Origin: Tannerellaceae bacterium
Lineage (GTDB): Bacteria > Bacteroidota > Bacteroidia > Bacteroidales > Tannerellaceae
Length of the DNA: 6,710 bases
Direction: 5' to 3'
Assembly (NCBI GenBank): GCA_031273385.1
Contig: JAISRY010000244.1
Coordinates: 1-6,710 of the forward strand
The notes beneath the pieces are model-generated. The model searched no databases and had not been told where the DNA came from. It was given only the letters and a program-made list of their open reading frames with translations. Shown piece after piece: positions 1-5,969 of this stretch; within the stretch, counting starts at the first letter, position 1, and the number at the start of each line of letters is the position of its first letter. A program made the translations under genes and the position numbers.

Positions 1-130
1 TTCGCAACACAAAAAGAAGTAGACCTTTGCTTGGAACATATACGAATTAGGCATGGACAGAGGCAGAGGGATATTGACAGGTATTATACATGATTCTTAT
101 TTTACCAAAGTAGAATTAAATAGTAGATAG
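1..130 (+). other. Leader region upstream of the outer-membrane protein gene
   Basis: No open reading frame of useful length and no RNA gene is recognisable here. The stretch is AT-rich compared with the genes that follow and is probably the 5' untranslated and promoter region of the barrel-protein/permease pair. The end of any preceding gene is not visible, so its distance and orientation are unknown. Confidence 0.5.
22..29 (+). promoter_or_regulatory. Weak candidate Bacteroidetes -7 promoter element
   Basis: GACCTTTG followed by C differs by one base from the Bacteroidetes -7 consensus TAnnTTTG. Transcription from it would start near position 35 and give a leader of roughly 95 to 115 nt. 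The matching -33 TTTG would fall at or just before the window's first base, so it cannot be judged. This is a single-element match and is weak. Confidence 0.3.
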
Positions 131-853
131 ATGAAGAAAAGAGTGAGTGAGATGAAGAAAAGATGTGTGCTGACGGTGTTGTTATTGCCCCTCTTCCCTG
201 TTGTGGCGCAGAATGTTCAGTTGCATTACGACACCGGATCGGCGCTGTATGGAAAAGAACTCGATGGCCGCCCGCAGCTGACCTCTACGGTGGAGATGTT
301 CAAGCCGGATAAGTGGGGGAGTACCTTCTTTTTTATTGATATGGATTATACGGCGCAGGGGATCGTCGGCGGCTATTGGGAGATCGCGCGGGAGTTCCGT
401 TTCTGGAAGCCGCCCTTTTCCATCCATGCCGAATACAACGGGGGGCTGACCTCGTCGTTCCCTTTCCAGAACGCCTACCTGGGCGGGCTGACCTATACCC
501 TGGACGATGCGCGGTTCAGCAAAGGCTTTACCTTTAGCGCCATGTACAAGTATATCCAGAAGAACGAGAGCCCAAGCAATTTCCAGTTGACGGCGACCTG
601 GTATCTCCATTTTCTGGGGAACGGCCTCTGCACCTTTACGGGCTTTGCGGACTGGTGGCGCGAAAAGACGACCGCCGGGGAGTATATCTTTATGGCCGAG
701 CCGCAGCTCTGGGTCAACCTGAACAGGATAAAGGGGGTCGACGAACACTTTAACCTCAGCCTGGGCAGCGAAGTGGAATTAACGCATAACTTCGGTGGGC
801 GGAAAGGGTTCTATACCATCCCTACGCTCGCCGTTAAATGGACATTTAATTGA
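131..853 (+). CDS. DUF5020 / Tsx-like outer-membrane beta-barrel protein
   Basis: The predicted product is a 240-residue exported protein. Residues 1-11 are basic, 12-25 are hydrophobic, and a V-V-A stretch ending at A26 suits signal peptidase I, leaving a mature chain beginning QNVQLHYD. The mature part is rich in aromatic residues with alternating polar and hydrophobic positions, including FFFIDMDY (66-73) and ADWWREK (173-179), and it ends TLAVKWTFN. These are beta-barrel traits. The sequence resembles the Bacteroidales family annotated DUF5020, which I associate with Tsx-like nucleoside channels. That family call is from memory, and the substrate is inferred. The permease gene starts one base after its stop codon, which supports a shared transport role. 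Two in-frame ATGs (131 and 152) both begin Met-Lys-Lys-Arg. The inner one gives a 233-residue protein with a tighter, 19-residue signal peptide and may be the true start. Confidence 0.8.
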   Translation: MKKRVSEMKKRCVLTVLLLPLFPVVAQNVQLHYDTGSALYGKELDGRPQLTSTVEMFKPDKWGSTFFFIDMDYTAQGIVGGYWEIAREFRFWKPPFSIHAEYNGGLTSSFPFQNAYLGGLTYTLDDARFSKGFTFSAMYKYIQKNESPSNFQLTATWYLHFLGNGLCTFTGFADWWREKTTAGEYIFMAEPQLWVNLNRIKGVDEHFNLSLGSEVELTHNFGGRKGFYTIPTLAVKWTFN

Positions 854-854
854 T

Positions 855-2150
855 ATGTTACACAAACTATTCGGCTTCGACAGCCACCGCATGACGCTCC
901 GTACGGAAGTAATCGCCGGCGTCACCACGTTCCTGACCATGAGTTATATCCTCGCCGTAAACCCCGCCATCCTCGGTACGACCGGTATGGACAGGGGCGC
1001 CGTATTTACGGCGACGGCCTTGGCCTCCGCTGTTGCGACGCTGCTTCTTGCCGGTATGGCCAAGCTGCCATTTGCCCAGGCGCCCAGTATGGCGCTGAAT
1101 GCGTTCTTTGCCTTTACGCTGGTCGAGGGCATGGGCTATTCGTGGCAAACGGCGCTGGCGGCGATGTTCGTCGAGGGGGTGATCTTTATCCTGATCACGT
1201 TCCTCAATATCCGCGAGATCATCCTGAACAGTATCCCCTCCAACCTCCGGTACGCCATATCAGCCGGTATCGGCATGTTTATCGCCTTTATCGGGCTAAA
1301 GAATGCAGGCATTATCCAGGCTAACCCGTCGACGTTCATACAGTTGGGGGACTTTACGGCGACCTCCGTCCTGGCCATGGCGGGTATCCTGCTGAGCGGG
1401 ATATTGATCGTCAAAAAGGTAAAGGGCGCCCTGTTCTACAGTATCCTGATCTGTACGCTCATCGGTATTCCGGCGGGCGTGACGACGATACCGGACGGCT
1501 TCCTGCCGGTCTCCATGCCCCATTCGCTGGCGCCGACCTTTTGCCGGTTCGACTTCTCCGGCTTTTTCACGCTCGACATGGCGATCGTCATCTTCACGCT
1601 GCTCTTTATGAATATCTTTGATACGATCGGTACGCTGGTAGGCCTTGCCTCCAAAACAGGGATCATCGACAAACAGGGAAACATCCCGCGGGTAAAAGAG
1701 GCCATGATGTCGGACGCCATCGGGACAACCGTCGGCGCCATGCTCGGCAGCTCCACGATCACCACCTACGTAGAGAGCGCCTCCGGCATAGCCGAGGGGG
1801 GACGCTCCGGCGTCACGTCGCTTGTGACCGGCCTGCTGTTCATTCTCGCCCTCTTTTTCGCCCCCGTATTCCTCTTGATCCCCAGCGCGGCGACGAGCGG
1901 TGCATTGGTATTGGTCGGGGTGTTGATGATGGAGTCGATCATCAAGATAGACATGGAAGACATTTCCGAAGCCTTACCGGCCTTTATCACCATCATCATG
2001 ATGGTACTGACCTATTCGATAGCCGACGGCATGATCCTCGGACTCCTCTGCTACGTCCTGGTCAAACTCCTCTGCGGCAAACACAAAGATATAACCCTCA
2101 CCATGTATATCCTAGCCGCCCTCTTCATCCTCAACTACACATTCACCTAA
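855..2150 (+). CDS. NCS2/AzgA-family purine nucleobase permease
   Basis: This is a 431-residue polytopic inner-membrane protein, the usual length for AzgA-type adenine/guanine/hypoxanthine permeases (the PbuG, AdeP and GhxP group), which import purine bases by proton symport. Family signatures in order: TEVIAGVTTFLTMSYI (17-32) leading into AVNPAIL; APSMALNAFFAF (76-87), the counterpart of the usual APGMGLNAFFA with two small-residue changes; NIFDTIGTLVGLASKTG with D256 in the substrate-site helix; and SSTITTYVESASGIAEGG (299-316) followed by RSG. The rest is a series of hydrophobic helices consistent with about 12 to 14 membrane segments. The reading frame is open back to 795, but ATG 855 is preferred: it begins at the family N-terminus and lies one base after the upstream stop, so translation is probably coupled. 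Whether it carries adenine, guanine or hypoxanthine cannot be read from the sequence. Confidence 0.93.
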   Translation: MLHKLFGFDSHRMTLRTEVIAGVTTFLTMSYILAVNPAILGTTGMDRGAVFTATALASAVATLLLAGMAKLPFAQAPSMALNAFFAFTLVEGMGYSWQTALAAMFVEGVIFILITFLNIREIILNSIPSNLRYAISAGIGMFIAFIGLKNAGIIQANPSTFIQLGDFTATSVLAMAGILLSGILIVKKVKGALFYSILICTLIGIPAGVTTIPDGFLPVSMPHSLAPTFCRFDFSGFFTLDMAIVIFTLLFMNIFDTIGTLVGLASKTGIIDKQGNIPRVKEAMMSDAIGTTVGAMLGSSTITTYVESASGIAEGGRSGVTSLVTGLLFILALFFAPVFLLIPSAATSGALVLVGVLMMESIIKIDMEDISEALPAFITIIMMVLTYSIADGMILGLLCYVLVKLLCGKHKDITLTMYILAALFILNYTFT

Positions 2151-2151
2151 T

Positions 2152-2186
2152 GAGTTGAGAATTGAGAGTGGAGAGTGGAGAGTTGA
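2152..2186 (+). repeat. Heptanucleotide tandem repeat, five copies
   Basis: Five back-to-back 7-mers with no slippage: GAGTTGA, GAATTGA, GAGTGGA, GAGTGGA, GAGTTGA, consensus GAGTKGA, with a decayed sixth (GAGGGCA, 2187-2193). The array begins one base after the permease TAA. The + strand lacks C within it. Heptad arrays of this look are common between genes in Bacteroidetes, as far as I recall. It is likely a slippage-prone microsatellite. Confidence 0.85.
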
Positions 2187-2208
2187 GAGGGCACATGCGA
2201 ATTTGGGA

Positions 2209-2266
2209 AAGGGTGCGCCCTCTTCTCAAAAAGGATGCGCCCTCTTTCGGAAAAGGGTGCGCCCTG
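2209..2266 (+). repeat. 22-bp tandem repeat, about 2.6 copies
   Basis: Copies begin at 2209, 2231 and 2253, exactly 22 bp apart. The first 16 bases read AAGGGTGCGCCCTCTT in copy 1 and AAGGATGCGCCCTCTT in copy 2. Copy 3 matches the first 13 bases of copy 1 and then diverges. The rest of each unit (CTCAAA, TCGGAA) varies. The core AGGGTGCGCCCT is nearly palindromic. No T-run follows, so it does not read as a terminator. Confidence 0.85.
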
Positions 2267-2310
2267 TATATAAATCTCATGGGGTTTGTCACTCTATCTC
2301 TCTATTTCCC

Positions 2311-2346
2311 TTAAGCTTCTTAAGTATCTTAAGCCCCTTAAACCTC
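2311..2346 (+). repeat. 9-bp tandem repeat, four copies
   Basis: Four contiguous 9-mers: TTAAGCTTC (2311), TTAAGTATC (2320), TTAAGCCCC (2329), TTAAACCTC (2338). TTAA and the final C are invariant and the middle drifts. A degenerate CTTGAG follows at 2347. It shares no sequence with the two arrays upstream of it. Confidence 0.75.
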
Positions 2347-2363
2347 CTTGAGCGGGAGATGAG

Positions 2364-2486
2364 CGGGGTATGGACAGGCAGCGCCGGGCATAACACTGAA
2401 AGGTGTTTCCCTTGTTTACGACTAAATCCGAGAAAGAAGATAACTAAATGCATTTCTTTAGTTTGGTCGCACCTGTCCATATTCTG
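2364..2486 (+). other. Inverted-repeat element: possible structured RNA or MITE relic
   Basis: TATGGACAGG (2369-2378) is perfectly inverted as CCTGTCCATA (2472-2481). If transcribed, five more outer pairs (two of them G-C, three G-U) extend this to a 15-bp helix, 2364-2378 with 2472-2486. Inside it are GCG/CGC (2381-2383 with 2468-2470), a hairpin with GGG/CCC and AACAC/GTGTT stems (2386-2411), and a hairpin with an AACTAAA/TTTAGTT stem (2442-2448 with 2457-2463). This gives a branched fold. As DNA, the ends could be terminal inverted repeats bordered by TA. Neither function nor transcription is shown. Confidence 0.35.
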
Positions 2487-2511
2487 AAAATTCTTTAATT
2501 CTGAAAATTCT
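2481..2511 (+). repeat. 17-bp-spaced perfect direct repeat before the mfd promoter
   Basis: ATTCTGAAAATTCT occurs at 2481-2494 and again, identically, at 2498-2511, with TTA between. A shorter ATTCTG follows at 2513-2518. The pair ends where the -33 region of the mfd promoter should lie, so it could be a regulator binding site or another slippage product. The first copy overlaps the right arm of the inverted-repeat element. Confidence 0.6.
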
Positions 2512-2549
2512 GATTCTGACTGTGGGCAAAAAGGCTACCTTTGCATAAA
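2508..2549 (+). promoter_or_regulatory. Candidate Bacteroidetes promoter for mfd
   Basis: TACCTTTG at 2536-2543 matches the Bacteroidetes -7 consensus TAnnTTTG fully and is followed by the commonly seen C. The -33 TTTG is poorer: TCTG at 2509-2512 or 2515-2518, with spacings of 23 or 17 bp rather than the usual 19 to 21. Transcription should begin near 2548-2550, only a few bases before the predicted mfd start codons. Confidence 0.6.
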
Positions 2550-2554
2550 TTATT

Positions 2555-5500
2555 TTGATTTTGACGATACAGGAATTACTTGAATTATATGCCGGGCATC
2601 CGTATGTGGCGGAGGCGGGGGCGCAGCTTGACGGTCTGTCGCCGCGTCATGTGTTTTTGAAAGGCTTGAATGGGTCGGCGGCTTCGCTTGTGATCGCCTC
2701 TTTGTTTAGTCAGAGGGGAGGGTATTATGTGTGTGTGCTGAACGATTTGGATGAGGCCGGGTATTTCTATCATGATTTGATGCAGCTGGGGTGCGGGAGG
2801 GTTTATTTCTTTCCGTCGGCCTACCGGCGCGCTATAAAATACGGGCATGTGGATACGGCGAACGGGATTCTGAGGACGGAAGCGCTCAGTATGCTCCGCC
2901 ATCCCGAGGCGCCGTTCATTATCGTGACCTATCCCGATGCGGTCGCCGAAAAGGTGGTCTCCGGCGAAGCGCTGAAAGCGCATACCCTGAAGATCAGCGT
3001 AGGGGAGAAAATAGATAATATGTTCGTCTCGGATGTGCTGGACGAATACGGGTTCGAGCATGTCGATTATGTGTATGAGCCCGGGCAGTATGCCATGCGG
3101 GGGAGCATCCTCGACGTCTTCTCCTTTTCGCACGAGCTGCCGTACAGGATTGATTTCTTCGGGAATGAGGTGGAGACGATCCGGCGGTTTGATGTCGAGA
3201 CACAGTTGTCGAAAGAGCGGCTGGAGCATATCTATATTGTCCCCGATATGGGGAGCGCCCCCGAAGAGGCAAATGTATCCCTCCTGGATGCGCTTCCCGC
3301 GCATACCATCCTGGCCAGCCGCGACCTGGGCTGGTGCAGGGAGCGTATCGGGAGTATCCGGCTTGACGAACCGGTCGTTTCGGGGGAAGATTCGTTCGAG
3401 AACGCCGACCGGATGCGGAGCAAGCTGATCACCGAAGAGGATTTCCTCCGTTCGGCCTTGCGCTTCACGCGGATCAGCTTTGGAGCGCATCCCTTTGGGA
3501 CGGCGGATGCGGTGATCCCGTTCCATACCGAGGCGCAGCCCATTTACCATAAGAACTTCGACCTCGCCGGCGAGTCGTTCCACGCCTACCTCCGGAACGG
3601 GTATACGCTCTATATCCTGAGCGATGTCGAAAAGCAGACCGCCCGCATACGCACCATCTTTGAAGACCGCAACGACGACATCCCCTTTACGGCCGTAAAC
3701 AAGACGATCCACGAGGGCTTTGCCGATGAGACGCTGCGCGTATGCTTCTTTACCGACCACCAGCTGTTCGACCGCTTCCATAAGTTCAACCTGAAAAGCG
3801 ACAAGGCCAGGAGCGGGAAGCTGACGCTCTCGCTGAAAGAGCTGAACCAGTTCACGAACGGCGATTATGTGGTGCATATCGACCACGGGATAGGGCAGTT
3901 CGGCGGCCTGGTGCGTACCGAGGTGAACGGCAAGATACAGGAGGCCGTCAAGCTGATCTACAAAAACAACGACATTATCTTTGTCAGCATCCACTCCCTG
4001 CACAAGCTTTCCAAGTACAAAGGGAAAGAGAGCGGCGAAGCGCCCAAGCTGAACAAGCTGGGTACCGGGGCATGGGAGAAGATGAAAGAGCGGACGAAGA
4101 AAAAGGTAAAAGATATCGCCCGCGACCTGATCCTCCTCTATTCCAAACGGAAAGAGGAGGCCGGCTTCGCGTTCAGCCCCGACAGCTTTATGCAGCACGA
4201 GCTGGAGGCCAGCTTTATCTACGAAGATACGCCCGACCAGATGAAAGCGACCTCCGACGTGAAGAGGGACATGGAGAGCGCCCGCCCGATGGATCGCCTT
4301 GTCTGCGGGGACGTCGGGTTCGGCAAGACGGAAGTCTCTATCCGCGCGGCGGCCAAAGCGGTGGCCGATAATAAGCAGGTGGCGGTGCTCGTCCCGACGA
4401 CGGTGCTGGCGTTCCAGCATTACCAGACCTTTTCGGAGCGCCTGCACGACTACCCCTGCCGTATCGACTACCTCAGCCGCGCCCGTTCAGCCGGCCAGAT
4501 AAAAACGATCCTCCAGGAGACGAAAGAGGGTAAGGTCGACATCCTGATCGGTACGCACCGCCTGGTGAGCAACGATGTGCGGTTTAAAGACCTCGGGCTG
4601 CTGATCATTGATGAGGAGCAGAAGTTCGGCGTGTCGGTGAAAGAGAAATTGCGCCGGATGCGTATCAATGTCGATACGCTGACGATGACGGCCACGCCGA
4701 TCCCGCGTACGCTTCAATTCTCGTTGATGGGCGCAAGGGATTTGAGCAGCATCTCCACGCCTCCCCCCAACCGCTACCCCGTACAGATGGAGGTCGAACG
4801 GTTCAACCCCGATATCATCCGCGAAGCGATCAACTTCGAGATGAGCCGCAACGGGCAGGTGTTTTTCATCAACAACCGCATCCGGAATATCCATGAGATA
4901 GAGGCGGTGATCCGCCGCGAAATCCCCGACGCCCGCGTAGCCGTCGGGCACGGGCAGATGGAGCCCGACAAGCTCGAAAAGATATTGCTCGACTTTATCA
5001 ACTACGAATACGACGTCCTCATCGCTACCAGTATCGTAGAGAACGGCATCGACATCCCCAACGCGAATACGATCATCATCAACAACGCCCAACAGTTCGG
5101 CCTTTCCGACCTCCACCAGTTGCGCGGACGGGTGGGGCGGAGCAACCGGAAAGCGTTCTGCTACCTCCTTTCCCCTCCCCTTTCGACGCTGAACCAGGAG
5201 GCGCGGCGGCGTTTGCAGGCGATCGAGAACTTTTCCGAGCTGGGCAGCGGCATCCATATCGCCATGCAAGACCTGGACATCCGCGGAGCCGGCAACCTGC
5301 TGGGCGCCGAACAGAGCGGCTTTATCGCCGACCTGGGGTACGAAACCTATCAAAAGATATTGGAAGAGGCTGTCGACGAACTGAAAGCCGACGAATTTTC
5401 CGGCCTGTACGACGAAGAGCGGCAGGAGGGCCAACGGGACAGCGGCAGCGGATATGTCCGCGAAACGTTTATCGACAGCGACCTGGAGCTGCGCTTCCCC

Positions 5501-5920
5501 CCCTTGTATGTCCCGAACGATTCGGAGCGCGTATCGCTCTACCGCGAGCTGGACAAAATGGAGGAAGAGCGGGATGTGCAGGCCTTTACCGCGCGACTGG
5601 AAGACCGCTTCGGGAAAATACCGGAAGAGGGAAAGGAGCTGATCCGCGTCGTGCATCTCCGCCGCCTGGCACGGAAGCTGGGCGTGGAAAAGCTGACGCT
5701 GAAACGGATGCAAATGAGCATTTACCTTGTCAGCAACCCCAACAGCCCCTACTACCAAAGCGAGGCGTTCGACAAACTGCTCGCCTACGTCCAGCGCTAC
5801 CCGCGCGAGTGCGCCATCCGCGAACAGAACGGCAAACGCAGCATCGTCGTCAAGCATGTCCCCACGGTGGAAACAGCCTGCCGCATCATGGAAGAGATCA
5901 ATCAACGGAATGTAGTCTAA
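2555..5920 (+). CDS. mfd: Transcription-repair coupling factor Mfd
   Basis: Mfd is a cytoplasmic ATP-driven DNA translocase. It removes RNA polymerase stalled at DNA damage and recruits UvrA for nucleotide excision repair. At 1121 residues it is close to the E. coli protein (1148). Domains in order: a UvrB-like N-terminal module with a degenerate P-loop (about 38-46) and GQYAMRGSILDVF (177-189); the RNA polymerase-interaction domain (about 430-495, with GDYVVHIDHGIGQF at 436-449); the RecG-like motor with Walker A GDVGFGKT (585-592, K591), DEEQ box (686-689), TATPIPRT (712-719) and QLRGRVGR (855-862); the TRG translocation motif (about 893-922); and the C-terminal TRCF domain (about 980-1121, with DSDLELRFPPLYVPNDSER). 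All motor motifs are intact. No in-frame ATG lies near the N-terminus. TTG at 2555 or 2561 must serve, and 2561 (MTIQELLELY) is equally plausible. The first codons favour T-ending forms, unlike the rest. Confidence 0.97.
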   Translation: MILTIQELLELYAGHPYVAEAGAQLDGLSPRHVFLKGLNGSAASLVIASLFSQRGGYYVCVLNDLDEAGYFYHDLMQLGCGRVYFFPSAYRRAIKYGHVDTANGILRTEALSMLRHPEAPFIIVTYPDAVAEKVVSGEALKAHTLKISVGEKIDNMFVSDVLDEYGFEHVDYVYEPGQYAMRGSILDVFSFSHELPYRIDFFGNEVETIRRFDVETQLSKERLEHIYIVPDMGSAPEEANVSLLDALPAHTILASRDLGWCRERIGSIRLDEPVVSGEDSFENADRMRSKLITEEDFLRSALRFTRISFGAHPFGTADAVIPFHTEAQPIYHKNFDLAGESFHAYLRNGYTLYILSDVEKQTARIRTIFEDRNDDIPFTAVNKTIHEGFADETLRVCFFTDHQLFDRFHKFNLKSDKARSGKLTLSLKELNQFTNGDYVVHIDHGIGQFGGLVRTEVNGKIQEAVKLIYKNNDIIFVSIHSLHKLSKYKGKESGEAPKLNKLGTGAWEKMKERTKKKVKDIARDLILLYSKRKEEAGFAFSPDSFMQHELEASFIYEDTPDQMKATSDVKRDMESARPMDRLVCGDVGFGKTEVSIRAAAKAVADNKQVAVLVPTTVLAFQHYQTFSERLHDYPCRIDYLSRARSAGQIKTILQETKEGKVDILIGTHRLVSNDVRFKDLGLLIIDEEQKFGVSVKEKLRRMRINVDTLTMTATPIPRTLQFSLMGARDLSSISTPPPNRYPVQMEVERFNPDIIREAINFEMSRNGQVFFINNRIRNIHEIEAVIRREIPDARVAVGHGQMEPDKLEKILLDFINYEYDVLIATSIVENGIDIPNANTIIINNAQQFGLSDLHQLRGRVGRSNRKAFCYLLSPPLSTLNQEARRRLQAIENFSELGSGIHIAMQDLDIRGAGNLLGAEQSGFIADLGYETYQKILEEAVDELKADEFSGLYDEERQEGQRDSGSGYVRETFIDSDLELRFPPLYVPNDSERVSLYRELDKMEEERDVQAFTARLEDRFGKIPEEGKELIRVVHLRRLARKLGVEKLTLKRMQMSIYLVSNPNSPYYQSEAFDKLLAYVQRYPRECAIREQNGKRSIVVKHVPTVETACRIMEEINQRNVV

Positions 5921-5933
5921 CACAGAAAATAAT

Positions 5934-5969
5934 ATGGGTTATGAAAAAGACAATTGTAGACCTTTTTGA
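5934..5969 (+). other. Out-of-frame upstream ATG / mini-ORF before the ligase start
   Basis: An ATG at 5934 opens an 11-codon frame (MGYEKDNCRPF) that overlaps the ligase start codon at 5941 in another frame and stops at 5967-5969. It lies in the 20-bp gap after mfd. It is probably a chance occurrence, but it could draw initiating ribosomes away from the real start. No conservation evidence is available here. Confidence 0.2.

Larger units (their letters stand above)
2151..2554 (+). other. Repeat-rich intergenic region between permease and mfd
   Basis: These 404 bases have no credible gene. They carry, in order, a heptad array, a 22-bp array, a 9-bp array, a long-range inverted repeat, a 17-bp direct repeat and the mfd promoter, each listed separately. 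The one + strand reading frame through it (2155-2487) is built from the repeats and has no protein character. No clear intrinsic terminator (GC-rich hairpin plus T-run) is visible after the permease stop codon. Confidence 0.7.

Noticed and set aside
74..102. TTGACA (74-79) with TTATTT (97-102) at 17-bp spacing, like an E. coli sigma-70 promoter
   Set aside because: The organism looks like a Bacteroidetes, whose primary sigma factor uses TTTG / TAnnTTTG elements, and the -10 match is poor.
984..995. GGTATGGACAGG in the permease gene, identical to 2367-2378 in the intergenic element
   Set aside because: About one shared 12-mer is expected by chance in a window of this size, and the copy at 984 encodes conserved permease residues. 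It is not good evidence of a dispersed repeat.
1989..2005. 17-nt odd palindrome ACCATCATCATGATGGT inside the permease gene
   Set aside because: It falls in codons for Thr-Ile-Ile-Met-Met-Val, where repeated ATC and ATG triplets make such symmetry by chance. It has no loop and is not near a gene end.
2209..2266. CRISPR-like array
   Set aside because: The 22-bp period leaves no room for spacers, the units are contiguous, and no cas gene is present.
2392..2411. Hairpin AACAC/GTGTT followed by T-containing sequence as a permease terminator
   Set aside because: The stem is short and AT-rich, the following bases are TCCCTTGTTT rather than a T-run, and it lies over 240 bases beyond the stop codon.
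2155..2487. 110-codon + strand reading frame in the intergenic region
   Set aside because: It starts inside the heptad array and reads through the 22-bp repeats, giving a low-complexity basic product with no recognisable family and no usable ATG start. It is a by-product of the repeats.
2585..4447. 620-codon reading frame on the - strand opposite mfd
   Set aside because: Its translation lacks domain character and it lies fully opposite intact Mfd motifs. Long antisense frames are expected opposite GC-rich genes.
4487..5923. 478-codon reading frame on the - strand opposite mfd
   Set aside because: Same reason: it mirrors the Mfd motor and TRCF domains, which are clearly the coded product.
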